DNA from: Baylisascaris procyonis
Lineage: Eukaryota > Nematoda > Chromadorea > Rhabditida > Ascarididae
NCBI GenBank assembly: GCA_037389465.1
Contig: JAZARR010000110.1
Span: 1,183,501 to 1,247,500, forward strand
DNA: 64,000 bases
Direction: 5' to 3'
Shown here: positions 38,701 to 51,977 of the stretch, piece by piece
How positions within the stretch are numbered: the stretch's first letter is position 1
How the letters are laid out: the number at the start of each line of letters is the position of its first letter
The notes under the pieces: model-generated
Seen by the model: only the letters and a program-made list of their open reading frames with translations
Told to the model about the DNA's origin: nothing
Databases searched by the model: none
Position numbers and translations under genes: made by a program

Positions 38701-41700
38701 TTGATATAGTTTATGGTATTTTATAAAGAGAGAGTGATTTATGTGCATAGCATATATGCTAGTTGGAATATTGAAGAAATTCGTTTGCAGCCACATTTCG
38801 AATTACGCTATTTGGAGCTGCTTAAGCTTCGATTCAGTGATGGTGAATTACAACAATGTGAGGTGATGCTTAAGGATATGCGTGATTCCGAAAGGGTCGA
38901 TCATAATGTTTACAGTTCGCTGGTAATTTTTAAAGCTTCTTAAAACCGATGATCGGACAATTTGTGGTTTAACTTTTCCCCCTCTTTTCTCCTTTCTTTG
39001 GCTTTATCCACCTCATCCCCCTCTCATCTGGATACATATAGATCATATTTGATGGTTTGATCGATTTCGCAGTCAATCTTCGCTCCGTTTGAATGAAATT
39101 TTTCTATTGTTTTATATGTTTTGAAAGATTACCGAATAGAATTTTCGAGGAAGAATTCAATAGAAGAAGCCCAAAGTGTTGACTTAATAAATGCTATTTT
39201 TAGCCATTTCCTATAAGCGCAAGGGTGATATCGTCATTCTTTTGGCCAAAAATTGAAAACGAAAAATTCAACGTGAGTTACTTCCGTTTATTTCGATACG
39301 TTTATTTTGAAGTTTTCTATATTACTTGCGCAGTATGGATCAATATGTGATTTGTAATGCACGATCGTAGTGTGGAATTGAAAGCTGATATTTTATCGGC
39401 TAGAGGGGGGAAGGGGGTAGTCCCTAGTTTCTGAGATAACTCAGTGGTATAAAGACGCATGGTGAAATTAGATGCTCATGATTTCAATTCCATCCTCCGC
39501 ATTTGTGCTTTACGAGATTTATAGGTCTTACGAAGGTTTTTTGATCATTTGAATCGGCACATTTGATTCATCAATAATTTGAACGGACATATTTTGTTCT
39601 GCTGATCATTTAAGGGCAGTTATTGAACGAAAGAACTCACAGCTAAGTCTTTTGAGGGTTTTTTTAATGCGAATTTTGATTGATTTCAGTTACCTGAAGA
39701 GATGATGGCAGGATTATCGTCTTATGGGAAAGCATTCGAGATGCATAAAGCATCACGTAAATTAGAATGGATGACAGGTGTGGGATGCATTGAGATGGAT
39801 ATTGAACTTGATGGTGTCACAGTACCTTTAGCTATATCACCGGCTCATGCTGCCGTATTAATGCTGTTCACCACCAAAGGTAATCGAACTCTTTATTAAG
39901 AATATGTGTCTGAGTAAGGCTTTTTAATGAAATTATTGGTACATTGAGTGAGGAAGTACTTAAGATAGACTGAAATAAGTTAGAGAAACAATTTCTGAAT
40001 TATGTGTTTATTTCTGAATTACCATTCAGGGTTTGAAGTATTTGGTATTCGGGACCTTATTAAAGTGCGGCAATATTCTCTATAGTTTTGTTGAGATATA
40101 AGTTGATTTATTACTTTTTAGAATGATTTTTAATATTTTCAAACTCATGCGTTCACTTTATGAGAGAGGATATTCGTGTTCGGCATAAACTTTTAAGCTT
40201 AAAGAATCCTTTCTTGAAATGAAATCCCACTATTGGAGCTGCAAATTTATTTACGATGGTCATTAAGGGAATTATATATAGCAAACAACTTCCTGTTAGA
40301 TGTTCATTCGAAAGGAACTGTCAGTGTCTGAAATCTTTTGATCGAATTTATGACAGAATTGAAAGGGGTATTCCCCTTCCGCCTTTCCCCACTAGCCACT
40401 TCCCTTCCCCCACCCCCCCCCCCCCACTCCCTTTCCCCTTGCTCATTACCCTCTCTCCTCTTGCCTTTTTTCTTTTCAGGTGAATATTTAGTGAATGCTT
40501 GATATGTGCGAAAGTCGTTGAGCTTATTTTCTATTTATTTATTTTTTTATTCTTTTTTTTATTTTTTTTTTTTAAGAATCATGGATGATAAGTGAGTTGG
40601 CATCAGCACTGGGAATGGAGAAGCGCAACGTTAGAAAACGACTCGAATGGTGGCAAAATAGTGGAATAGTAACGCTCACCACTAAAAGTGTATGTTCGCT
40701 TTCATTTTTAATGGTATCATTTTCGAATATTTTTATTGTTAGCGTAAGTAAGTTATTCATAATTTTAGGGTGGATTGTTCTAATGAGTTGAAGAGATCCA
40801 TTCTCTTTGAATTCTTCATCACCACCCTCCTCTCCGTTTCGATCATTAACAGTCCACTAACTTGACAAGAATGCCAGGTAAGGTTGGTGGGAACCTGTTG
40901 ATAAATCGGGGTCTAAGAGATTAAGATAATATTCAGGGATTAGGTAAATAAAATAGGCTACGGGTTTTTCCGTTTTCCACTTTAAGGGAGGCTGCATCTT
41001 CATGAGAGGGGAGGGGGAGGAGAAGGACTTATGAAAACTTATTTATGGGGTTACTCACATATCTCCCATTTATTTGATGAAAAAAACTAAAGTTTTTCTT
41101 TCGCAGTGTTACTGAAGGATGTCATCGTTATCTATCACGAAAATCTGTCATAGTTTTGTTTTCTTTTGGCCGAGATTTAAAAAAAAAAAATTAATCGTTG
41201 CATCGTTTTTTTCACGTTTTTGTACATTTTTGTATATAATGGGAATCTGAAATTCCCTCAACAGTAGTAATGGAATTGTTTAAAAAATAATTTTTTTTAT
41301 TTTTGAGTTTTTGGAGGGATTTCTGAGGAGGAGGATGAACTCCTTGCTCAGATTAAGGTACCTGTCAGGTAAGACAGATAGAGGGGGAGGGAGAAGTGGG
41401 TGAACTCATTACTCAGGTTAATCTTCATTTTATTATTGTACCGTTATTCAGAGGTTGTGCAAGTTTCAGGAATTCATAATGGTGAGCTGATTCCATAGAT
41501 AAAATAAAAGAGTGAGTGGAATGAGGGGAGGGGGAGGAAGAGAAAGAAAATATTTCCATATTTCGCAAAATCGAAGAAAAATGATTTTGAGCAATAGAAA
41601 TTTGCATATTTCAAATGTATGAATAGTAAAATTTTTAGTTGATTGATTTAGGGTGATGGTGAGTCGGAGACATGGTGTCTAGCATCGGCTAGCTCTAAGA

Positions 41701-42651
41701 TGGATCGTCTTCGTGGTGGGTACGACATCGACGATGATGCTTCAGATGAGGAGAAGAGTGAGGACACATCGGCTGTCGATGCTCTTGAACAATACTGGAC
41801 CTATACGAAGAGTTATATGGCCAATCAGGAGCCATTGAAGCCTGAACGACTCCATACTATATTTAGGTAAGGATTCTCACTCAAATAAGGGAAGATGGGG
41901 TGGTTAGGAAGTTTTCAGAAGAGAACGAAGGAAGTTTCCTGATCATTTCATTCATTTTCTTGGTCCGAAAAGGAAGAATTTAGAGAAAATCCATGGAAGT
42001 CCTGAATGTTTTCTTTTTATTGAGAATGAAGGAGGTATGGGAGGAGGGGATCATAGCGAATACGAACACTGAAAACACTGTCTTGTCGAGAATAGGAATG
42101 CTTTCGATGCTAGCTGCAATTCAACTATAGAACAGGTCACTCTTGTGGAAGTCGTCTTTGAAGCTTTCTATCACTGATGTGGCATGATTGGTGTGGGATG
42201 ATATTAACCGCTGGTTATTGAAGGATGGAATTCCATCCAGTATGGGTCCTTAACGTGGTGTCCCATATGGTTGTGAAGTAACTTAAGTGATTAATCAGCT
42301 TACTTTATTAGCCAGGTAATTGATTTATAAGAATATAATAAATAGTTATGCTATACGTTTGAAGGAATTTTGAAACGAAGTAGATGAAAAGTAATGGATT
42401 TGACGTGCTCTAAACGGGAACCGCTGGGAGTTGTAGATATGCGACTAAAGAGATCCCTAGCAATCTGACGACAAGAGTTGCGAGGGAATGAGTGAATGCG
42501 ATGTTTCGCTTTCAGGATGTTCGCAAGTCCAGGTCAACAGGGACCATCACTTGAGACGGTGATCGAGTTTCTACAGCGTAAAGTGAAGCAGAATCTACTT
42601 TCATGCTCGAATGGCCTCTATAAGGTCGTCAGGGAAAGTGCGGCCCACTAA
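31776..42651 (+). CDS. apc-2: Anaphase-promoting complex subunit 2 (cullin-like scaffold)
   Basis: APC2 is the cullin-like subunit that, with the RING protein APC11, forms the catalytic core of the APC/C ubiquitin ligase controlling mitotic exit. Exons: 31776-31888, 32567-32696, 32891-about 32955, 33647-33736, 34492-34637, 34994-35132, 35729-35806, 36237-36384, 36599-36716, 37544-37698, 38029-38210, 38791-38922, 39204-39272, 39690-39879, 40577-40689, 41652-41866, 42516-42651; about 740 residues. The C-terminal half tracks human APC2 closely: EWQPDPPDAAPGQS, LLVSVYGSKDLFVKEYR, ELLKLRFSDGELQQCEVMLK, VISSFFWPKIENEKF, LEWMTGVGCIEMDIEL, then a winged-helix end with FLQRKVKQNLLSCSNGLYKV. An in-frame stop precedes the chosen ATG. 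The donor of the third exon is unclear: only weak in-phase GT sites are present. The helical N-terminus is poorly conserved and less certain. Confidence 0.95.
31932..31995 (+). pseudogene. tRNA-like relic (tRNA pseudogene or tRNA-derived SINE head)
   Basis: In the first APC2 intron, GGTGGCAGTAATTGCTTGAT followed by GGGCC resembles a pol III A box. About 30 bases on, CAAGAGTTCGAGCCCC resembles a B box. The T-stem is only partly paired and no full cloverleaf forms, so this is not a working tRNA. SINEs commonly carry such a head. Low certainty. Confidence 0.3.
32710..32800. repeat. (ATTT)n microsatellite
   Basis: About 20 tetranucleotide copies of TTTA in the second APC2 intron. Frames across it read as YLFI repeats and are not coding. 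Confidence 0.9.
33061..33076. repeat. Perfect 16-bp palindrome GACTCCATATGGAGTC
   Basis: The 16 bases equal their own reverse complement. They are flanked by CTCCGGGC on the left and GGCTCCGGA on the right, which can pair in part, in an APC2 intron. No function can be assigned. Confidence 0.85.
34031..34118. repeat. Pentanucleotide repeat (TGATC)n
   Basis: About 16 imperfect copies of CTGAT in an APC2 intron, each containing the palindrome GATC. Confidence 0.9.
39432..39500 (+). pseudogene. tRNA-like relic in an APC2 intron
   Basis: GAGATAACTCAGTGGTATAA resembles the 5' arm and A box of a tRNA. A possible anticodon stem GCAT/ATGC follows, then GATTTCAATTCC resembles a B box at the expected distance. 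The T-stem bases that should pair are changed. It is best read as a decayed tRNA copy or SINE head in the intron before the exon at 39690. Confidence 0.35.
40408..40425. repeat. Poly-C tract in an APC2 intron
   Basis: About 15 C, briefly interrupted, inside a longer C/T-rich stretch from 40375 to 40450. It is one of many G or C homopolymers in the introns of this window. Confidence 0.85.
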
Positions 42652-44554
42652 TGTTTCTGAAGTTACGATGAAGAATTTAGATGAAGACGAATTTAACTCC
42701 TGTTCTGATGTTGCCAAAAAATGTTACACTTTGATTTACATTGTTTTCTATTTCATTTTTTTATCTGTTATAACAACACCCGGAAATTTTAATGGCTGTT
42801 TTAGGTTTAGAGAGTTTAATTTAATTCTCATCCGAAACCCTAGTTAATTGTGCTGTTTTTAATCTATGAGATATCGTACCAACATGGAAAGAGGTGGAAA
42901 ATCCGCGTAAAGCAGAAAACAGATAGAGCACAGATAGATTTCTTGATCTACTTCCTTTTTCAGGAATTTTTGATCGAATTTATCGGGTAAGTGGGTAATT
43001 TTTTACCCGAATCATTATTTATGGATCTCTAATGTGAACGATAAACAATTATCCCAAAGTAAATTCCTCGATTTAAAAAAAAATGATATACCCGATCCAT
43101 GTTGTACTATTCAAACTTTTTTTTTGCACTCTGTATATTAATAATTTATTTCCCGTAAGATTTCTTGATATACATGAATTTGTTGCTTTTCATACTTGTG
43201 AGACGGAGTCGATACAAAGTTCTGAAGTGAAACCTGTTGTCTGGCACTTTGCCAAAGTTATGGATGTATTTCAAGTTGAACGCCATTCTGAGATTTGCTG
43301 CCTGCTTATTTCGTTTGTTCCTCATAGTTGACGTCGAATCGAGATGGCTATGATCGTAATCCTATAATCGTTTCGAGATGCGCCATTTGAAAGTTTAACG
43401 ACGTTCGATGGCTATGGTAGTAAAAAAAAAACAATCGCTGTGGGACCAGCAAGCCTTTTTGAAAGATATGATGGTGGTGATGCAATATTGAGATTGTTTG
43501 CGAAACCTAGCCCCAATTTAGCTGCAGTAGTAACGAAACGTGGTGAATGTGAAGGATTCAGGGTCATTGTTACATGTGGATGTTATTGGAACAAGGTGGT
43601 CATTATTAAGCGTTTTCCACTCATGTTGGAATATAAATTAGGATTGTTTCAACGATTGATGGTGTCCCACCCTTTTAGCTCGTCCGATGCCTTTCTTCTT
43701 TCATTCTCACGTTTTATGCTCCGCTTATCCCCTGAGGGCATTTGATATCGGAATGTGGGGTTGCTTCCCACCAAGAATTCAGCATGAAGTCAGCCTAGAG
43801 GTGAGCATGAGTTTACAGTAGATTGTTCGATGTTGCATTCTGCCAAATAATCATACGTTTTTTTGAAGGTAGCGGCATTGATGCTTAGTGGAAAGTACTG
43901 AAATATGTCACCTTTGTTTTATTGTTTTATGTTTTCAAAAGTTATCGTACTTCTCTATCCATAAACCCAGGGGTTTACAGTACACTATTCACGTCTTCCT
44001 AACCGTCCGCAAACTTCAAGAAGTTAATATTACAGGGAGGGGCTTTATAAACGAGTACGGTACATATTGAATTTGAGAAATTATATTAAGCCTTATAAAT
44101 GAGCTGTTTAATTTTTTCTTTACTAATACAATTACATCCATCGTCGGTTTTTTTTGCGATCATAGTTTATAGATGCATAATTCGCTTTTTTTTATTGTTT
44201 TTGTTATTTGTTTTATTTATTATTGTTTATTGCATTTGTTATTATAATAAAGGTTGTTTATGTTTTATTATCTTTCAACAATTCAAAAATAAGAATTATA
44301 TCACTTTATTAATAGACAAGTAAGGAAAGGTAAGAATAGGACTTCTTATAGCTTGATATTCAGCCCATTCTATAGATTCAACTCTATTCGCCTTTGAGAT
44401 AATTTTCTGGGGACAAGAAATTTTCCATTTCATTCGCCAACGAAACAACAAAAACTTAGGAAGATGGATAGATTCCTGGTCATATGCGCCAAATCTCTAC
44501 GTAGCGCTCGTAATTCAACATGCATTTAGGTGATTGTATTTTCTCAATGCAAGT
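42652..44554. other. Region between APC2 and Vms1 genes
   Basis: No family match in any frame. The longest open frame (43440-43745, 101 codons) has no recognisable motif and no good splice context; it may be chance. An AATAAA at 44246-44251 could serve APC2 only with a 1.6 kb 3' UTR. The 3' UTR of APC2 and promoter of the next gene must lie here. Confidence 0.5.
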
Positions 44555-44617
44555 ATGCTTTGTGTTGTTGTTTTTTATCTATCGAATTTCAATAGTAGCA
44601 TATCTAAAGGGTTGAGT

Positions 44618-47600
44618 ATGGTGCAAGAGGGACTTACCATTGGTGATAGTCGTTGGCGTGATGCCGAAATCGAACCGCTACGTTTCCATGAAACAGAATC
44701 CTCGAAATCGGCAGGAGACTCCTCAACACTTGAGAGTACAGGTTGGGCTTCTTCTTTACTAGTTTATTTTACGAGTTAATTGCATTGTCGATGAATAGAT
44801 CAGAGTCAAAGAAAGGAAGGGGGAGGAATATTCTGGCACTATTTAAAGACGACTAGAGGCTAGGATCGGAGTGGAGATCGGAGTCGAAGAGGAAGAAAGG
44901 AGGGATATTCGTCCGTTTTATCCTAAATCTTTTCAGATTGTAAGGTTTCCCTACAAAATTTCAACATCTGCTTCCATCTCACTTGCCCTGATGTTTGATG
45001 TCCCCGATGCAATTGACATGCATAAGAATATTTATCAATAATGCAAATGTGAAATTAGATGGAAATTTCTGATGAACTCATTGATGCGTTATGAATAACG
45101 TTGTTTGTATGAAGAAATTTTTGCGAATGGTAATGAATTAAAGGGGAAGGAGGGGGGAGGTACTGCAAATCCTTTCCATTTTTAACTCATTAAATCTGTT
45201 GGTTTTTAAATCTGCTAGCACATTGTTTGTGCCGTTGATCGGCCACCATGAAATCGGCGTATCGATAGAACGCGAAGTAGAATATTTCAATTTTTTTAAA
45301 ATTTTTTTGCGGTTGGAATCGTCAATAAATTTTTTTTTTTATTAAGACATCCCCGGAAGAACTGATGACTTTTATCGTTTCATATGTCATATTTCTTAAA
45401 AAGCGATACATTATATAGGCCAGTATCATTTATATTAATTTCCAGGTAATTTTTAACAGCAAAGTAAGTCGAAATTGGGAGAGATGGGATATACGGATGT
45501 GGCAGCAGTTTGGATATAGTTGAGAACAATAGATTTTTCGGAAGGGTAAGTGACTACTTTTGCATTGAATTGCAGGGGAACTACGATGTTCAGTATGTGC
45601 TGTATTAGTGGAAGCAGATCGTGTATCGATGCTATCGCATTATCGATCCGATTGGCATAAGCACAACTTAAGTCGTACTATCGAGGGGAAACCAATTCTT
45701 ACCGAGGAGGAATTCGAGCAGAAAATATCTGATGATGGTTCGTTCTTTCTTATATAAAATTACTCAAATTTATGTTATTTAAAAAAAAAAATCTCTATGT
45801 TGAAGGTGAATTTGTGTTTATGCTTTTGATATGGTTGATACAAGAGCTTATTGAAGGCGCATATATTTTAAGGCAAGGAAGAGGATCACCTGAGAGGTGT
45901 TACTATCGAAGAGCTTGTGACAGCTTTGCCAGGAGGTATTTTAAGCAAGGAAAGAGGCGATAAGTCATGCTTGAGGGACAAGACATGAAATACCGTCTTA
46001 TGGAGCCTTGCTGAGTACGGCTACTCACTGTTAAGCTGAAATGCTTTGAATAGCGTTGAAATTCATCCAAACTTGATTGTCCACTATCACTTGTTAGTGA
46101 CCGCTTGCATGTAGCATATTTCTTATGTTATCACTGCATTGATCTTGATAATAAACTGATAAAGAAAATTCATTTAAAGTAGCCGTTCGTTTGCAGAGGA
46201 ACTAAGTGAAGTGCAGTCGGAAAGCGATGACGAGGAGCAATTGTTGCCTGCCGGTGTCCATGAATATTTTGTACATAGTGAGCAAGTGTACTCTATCTAT
46301 AGTTCTATACTTCCGAATGGAGAACGACCTTCAAGCTCATTGTTCGCAAAACCACTCGATTGTGCTATTTTCCTCTTGACCGGTGGTCATTTCACAGGAG
46401 GCATCTTTAAAGAGTTCGTTTTTGGATGGTTTTTCTTTAGAATATTATAAGACATGTGTGTGATTTGTTCATCAAGTCTATGAATTCATAATTGAGACGA
46501 ATAATACGTTACAAGTAAACCTATAATTCTTTATATCCTTCTTTTCTCACTCTTTATTTAGTAATTGCAGTAATATTTTTCCAGTGGTCAATTGATTGTA
46601 CATAAAAGCTATCATCGATATACAGTGAGAGCTAAACAAGGCGGAACACAAAGTTCAGCCGACGCAAGAGGCAAAAAAGCGAAAAGTGCTGGAGCTACGC
46701 TTAGAAGGTTTTGTTTTTTCTATTTTTTAATGTTTTTGTTAATTCACTGAAATGTTTATTTATTCATTTACTTATTTATTTATTTATTTTTTTTTTTTTT
46801 GAATGCTGAGGTTAGTACTTGACGAGTTATATTCTTCATTAAGAAAGTAAGTGATAACATTTTGATCGCCTACGTCCTGCAATGGTACATTGAGCATTCC
46901 ATATTGGTACATATTGTCATTTTGGCCATCTACTTGGAATTTTCTTTGCAACTTAACTTCTATAGAATATCAGGCGCTTTTAATCCACTCATTTTGGTAG
47001 TAGTTTGTGACTGTTCTTCGAATTTTTATTGAATTTTTCCAGATTTTTTTACTGGAATAAATGATGGATTTGTTTTTTACCTGCAATATCAGCCGATAAA
47101 TACTCGGCATTCTTCTAATAATAGGACTGTTCTCTTCTTGGTTTTATTTTCTTTACTTGTTTACTATTTGAACCTCTAAATATGTTATTCTAGGTACAAT
47201 GAAGAGAGGCTAAAACAAGATGTTCACGAGTTGATCGCAAAATGGAATGAAGAAATCAAAGCAACACCACTTATATTTATTCGGTGTTCAACATATCATA
47301 GGTTTGCTTATTTTTATATATGCTTTTTATCTTTGAATATTTGCTTTTGAGCGTTTTTTTTTAAATATATTTCGCAGGAAAGTTTTTTTGGTGGTGGGTG
47401 GGGGGGGGGGGGGGGGAGGGAGATTCGACGCTGCTGGTGCAGGCTTTAATTTATTAAAGAATTCCCAATAAAGCAACATTCGAACTTGTTTGCATTGAGG
47501 CGATATCGATCAGAGTGTTTACTTTACTGTTCTGAATCGTTTAGCTTTTATTTGCCGATATATCCGTTGAAGTGATCTATGTTGTGCAATCACTTCAATT

Positions 47601-50600
47601 GATCATCTTTTGTGATAATGCAGTAATTAAATAGCCTCATTATCTGTTCAACCGCAGTCTTGATAGACAAAGATTTTATTTTCTTATCGAAATCGTAATT
47701 GATCGATTCATATTAATGAATTCTTAAGCTACCATCGATTATCTGATAAACAAAGAAAAAGGGGAAATGGCAGTGAATTTGTGGTCACTATGGGCACAAA
47801 TTTCTTCTATTTGTTGATTTTCCTATTTTTTGAGGGGGAGGGGGGGGGGGGAAATTGTGTCCAAGTAAAAAGGTCAAAAAAGTGCTTTTATTATACAAAT
47901 ATTTCTATGAAGAATTTTTTGAAGGCAAATATTCATAAGCGATAATTTGGAGAATTCACCATTCTTAAAGAATGACATTCGACTTCGTTCGATACCGTTC
48001 GAAACTCGTCGACCATCTCAAGAAGAAATGCAACGCACTTGGATGCGTCTTAGTGAGTTTCTTCTTAATTCATTTGTTTTATTATCTTTTATTGATATTT
48101 GATATGTTGTTTGAAAGATCTGATTGTTGGGTTATTTAAGGGTTTTGGTATCGTTTTGAAATCAACGAGTTCAACTCTATTTCTTGCATGGATCTGAGAC
48201 ATAAAAATGGATATACTGATGATAATGTTTTCTTAGTATTCATTTGTAAAGGATAGACAATTCATTGTTGGTAACCGCTGCTTGTTTTGTTGGAACAAAT
48301 TGGCACATATCACCGTGAATCTTTTATATTTGGCTCATCTTGATATACCTGTTGCTTAATGCTTAATGCTTCGAATAGAGTCGGATAAATTCAGTGATTA
48401 TTGCTTATAGTTGATCTATTTAAATTTTTCGCTTGTACAGTTTTGATTGTTAGATGCAGTGGATGGGAGAATGAACTAACTGTATCTATATCGCATCGAT
48501 TATTGATCGGTTACTGATTCGATTGATCATTGAAACTAGACGACTAAGGAAATTAGAGAGGGAGGAATAGCTGCTCAGATGGTACTTACAGCTAATCCAA
48601 TTCCAATCAGTATTTTGTGAAGATCGTTGTACTGATAATTGATAAGGTGATATTATGGATCTGTCTAGATCAAAGCATCATAATAAATATGTTATGTTCA
48701 TTTGTAGGAAACGTTTGTTGCCATGGAACGGTAGAGGAATTCCATAGAAAACTTATTGAACGAAAGGCACAGAGAAAGAAGAAAAGGCGCATTTTGCGTC
48801 GAAAAATAGCAAAAGATGAAGGTCGTGCGAAGTACGACTCATCTGATGATGAGACTGAGCCTCAGCCTCAACCTCAACCTCAACCTCAGCTTCATATTCT
48901 GGAAGTCGATAAAAATAATGCATCGATTGCAGAGGTACTGATCCCATGAAGGGATTTTATATGCATTCAGTTTGTTATCTCTAGACATTTGAAAATTAGC
49001 AAGATATTCGATTATTGTGTTGATTATTTTATTATTTTAGTGTAAATTTTTACTAATTTTTAATACCTGGTGATTTTGATTTACTGATTCATCCCGTATA
49101 TATCTTTGCTCCTTTCTTAGAAGAAAAAAACATTTCCTTACCGAGAACGAATATGATGAGTGCATTTGAAAGCACATTGTTAGATTAGCCAGTGAACTGT
49201 GAAAGCTTTTTCACTTCCGCTCTTTCTTCTTTTATAAGGGAAAATCTGTTAATAACTTAATTTCTTATGGAATTCAATATAAGCTGGACTTGGGAAAGTA
49301 GGAGCATTTTTTCCCACATAATCGGCTGTCACTAAATTATGTATTTTTAAGGAAGCTAAAAATATCGAAGAAATAAATCGTAGTCAATCAGTGGAGAATC
49401 AGCTTACAAAAGCCGAGATGCAGTCTGTATATGCGGCGATTCGCTCCGACTCCGATGAGCAACTAACGATGCTTCTAGATGGAAGTGGATGTAGACGTGC
49501 GTTGTTCGAAGCGCATATTAAAGATGCACGCTTTCCACCTAATTCGCTGACTTTTCTTCATATCGCATCGGGTAGAGCTGCACTTCGTATATTACCTGTA
49601 AGAAAATTTTCTCTAAAGTTTATTGCTTCTGTTTTTTTTCGCCATTTTTCCCCATATATTCTATACAAGTTATCTCAACACGTATTTGCGGAAGTACTAT
49701 GCATGGGTGCAAAAATAATTCTTTAAAAAAATCATATTGTACCTTAGAGTTTTTCAATTTTGATGGTTGTTTTGAGAGGTTTATTTTTAAACCTTATCCC
49801 AGGGATTGGTTTACTGAATACCATCACGTCTGCTGAGCACGCATTGAGCCATATCTTAATTACCGCTCTGTATTTTCCCTTTTATTTAATTATTTCTGGG
49901 GAATTGAGATAGTTTATCATAGTCGTTGAGGGAAGATACGAATGAGTTGACGGTGACCTCTAACTGTTACCTCCGATTAGAAAGATTATTTTATCGTTAA
50001 TCATTCGTGTTATGCTTTAAAGGGATTAAAATTTACAGTAAGACTTCTATTGAGTAGATCATTTTGAAGTGTTTTGCAGCAACTGCTATCGATGGGATGT
50101 GATCCTTCAGTGAAAAATGCTAAAGGCTCACTACCTTATCAGGTTTATTTGTCACTTTATTGGCGTTTTTTTTGCATTCATTTTTTATAAAGTTCTTTTT
50201 GAATTTTTTAGTAATAAGTGAACTTATTTGGAAATACTTGAGTGTACAAAGATCTTAGTGCTGTATATCTTAATGGCTGAGAATGAGTGATTGGGTGTAT
50301 GGATGCGCCGAACTCATTGATAAATGAAAATTCTTAGAACAATTTCCAATCTCCTGGAATGTATTTTGATAAGTATTTGCAAGTTTTGCCCTTTCTTATC
50401 ATGAGTTTTTTTTTTAATTTCTGGATATGATAGAACTTTTGCTTTTCTCGTTTATGATCGAATTTTGAAATTCATATTGGGTGGGGGGGGGGAAGGGGGG
50501 ATTTTCGACAATTGTTTTTTCACTTATTTTCATAACTCTTAGTTGTTGTTTTTCACTTATTTATGCACAGTCTTTTTAGGTCTCACAGAATCGTGCAGTA

Positions 50601-51597
50601 AGGCAAGCGTTCAGCCAATTTCGTATGGATAATCCGAATAGATGGGATTGGGATCGATGTCAAATACCGGAATTGGTGGTTATCAGTGAGGAAAAGCTAG
50701 CAAAAGAAACCGAAAAGAGGAGATTGCAAAGAGAAAGGAAGAGACAACGAGAGAAAATAAGAAAAGCAGAAGAGCGAATTGAAAGAGCTAAACAGGTTCT
50801 CTTTTCTGCAGTTCATCGAGTAAATTTTAAGTGAATTTTTTTGAAGACCGTATGATGAGGGTATAAGTAGGACTGATATCACCTGCCGAATGTTATTGTC
50901 GAGGAGTGAAGGGATCGGGGAATGAGGAGAGGAAGGAGAAGGTTATCATTCGGTGCGTATATATCGCTTAACCTTGCGAGAAGTTGTGCTAATAATAGGT
51001 CTTGAAGGTAATTCATAATTCATTGTCTCGTTAAACCTGCCTGTCTTTTGAAGGAGGGTCTTTTGGATATTTTGTTGTGTATTACTTATGGATGTGATAT
51101 ATTTTAGGCGGAAAGGGATGCGTTTTTGGCATTGCCGGATAACGAGAAGAGGGCACTTGCTGCCGAAAGAAGACTTGCTGCCTCATTGCAGACTAAAGCC
51201 GTTATTGTTAGTGAGGATGGAAATCGTTGCTTTCAGGTACTTTTATAATTAATCTTCTATTTTATTTTTGTTCATAAATTTTATTGTTTTATGGGATTCT
51301 CGCTGAAGAGGAGAGAGGAAACGATGCAGCATATTGGTGGATTTGGTTTTTATTAGATATTATATAGCTGAGATCAATCGAGATATAGATATCCACGAGA
51401 AAGGAAGAGAGGCTGGAAGGGGAAGCGTTTAAGATACCTTTGTTGCCGATGAACGTAGTAGGGCAATTCATTTCTTCAATTTTCAGTGTGGATCAGTGCT
51501 TCCAACTAAACCTTTCGAATATAGTGAAAATCGATTTTGCACAATGAGTTGCGTACGCGAACATCGTCAAGCAAATCCGTCATCACTCCCTCATTGA
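44618..51597 (+). CDS. vms-1: ANKZF1 / Vms1 peptidyl-tRNA releasing factor of ribosome quality control
   Basis: Vms1/ANKZF1 frees stalled nascent chains from 60S ribosomes and binds p97/Cdc48. Exons 44618-44741, 45576-45737, 46197-46413, 46585-46707, 47194-47301, 47940-48052, 48708-48934, 49352-49597, 50080-50142, 50580-50795, 51108-51236 and 51487-51597 give 612 residues. In order: a C2H2 finger (CSVC...HYRSDWHKH, near 45-66), the VLRF1 release domain with HRYTVRAKQGGTQSSADARG and SAGATLRRYNEE (catalytic Gln near 190), a basic region and a PQPQ repeat, an ankyrin segment (TFLHIASGRAALRILPQLLS), a charged coiled coil, the p97-binding VIM helix EKRALAAERRLAASL, and a C-terminal CFQCG...FCTMSCVREH zinc site. 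All key residues match human ANKZF1. The start is uncertain: ATG 44618 precedes VQEGLT, while in-frame ATG 44555 adds 21 hydrophobic residues, possibly intronic. Confidence 0.95.
47397..47419. repeat. Long poly-G tract
   Basis: About 20 G with two interruptions in a Vms1 intron. A second run of similar type lies at 47834-47850 in the same intron. Confidence 0.9.
48855..48890 (+). repeat. Coding CCTCAA/CCTCAG hexamer repeat (PQ)n
   Basis: About five copies of the hexamer encode EPQPQPQPQPQL in the linker between the Vms1 release domain and the ankyrin segment. It is an acidic/proline linker, probably disordered. Confidence 0.85.
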
Positions 51598-51971
51598 GAA
51601 GTTCGTCGAAACCCTTATCGGTCTTTGTTCTATATATGCTGTTCGACGAGTTGAATCAGTATTATCCGTCAACAATTATACCATTGACATTTGCGCCTTG
51701 AATTTATTCGATATTTTCATTGTGGTCATTTAGGTGACATAAATAAGTTGTAAGCTATTTTCTGCGCTTTCACACCTGATATTTATCTTTGATTTGACTG
51801 CCTTTGAAACGTGGTATGTTTCTTTGAAGCTTTGCTTGATTATTGACGTTGTATCTATCGTATACGCTGTTGTTATGCTGTTCATGTTATTATAGGTAAG
51901 CAGCACTTCAGATGTTACCTGTTGAATAGCGCTTTTTATTTGTTCGCTTTATAAATTTTTATATTATTAAG

Positions 51972-51977
51972 AATAAA
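51972..51977 (+). other. Possible polyadenylation signal of Vms1
   Basis: AATAAA 374 bases after the Vms1 stop codon. It is the first on this strand after the gene, but the word is common in such A/T-rich DNA. Confidence 0.4.

Noticed and set aside
43440..43745. 101-codon frame between APC2 and Vms1
   Set aside because: No motif, no partner exons and no conservation I can recognise.
48753..48947. Minus-strand frame rich in EVEVEAEA
   Set aside because: It is the antisense of the Vms1 PQPQ-coding hexamer repeat.
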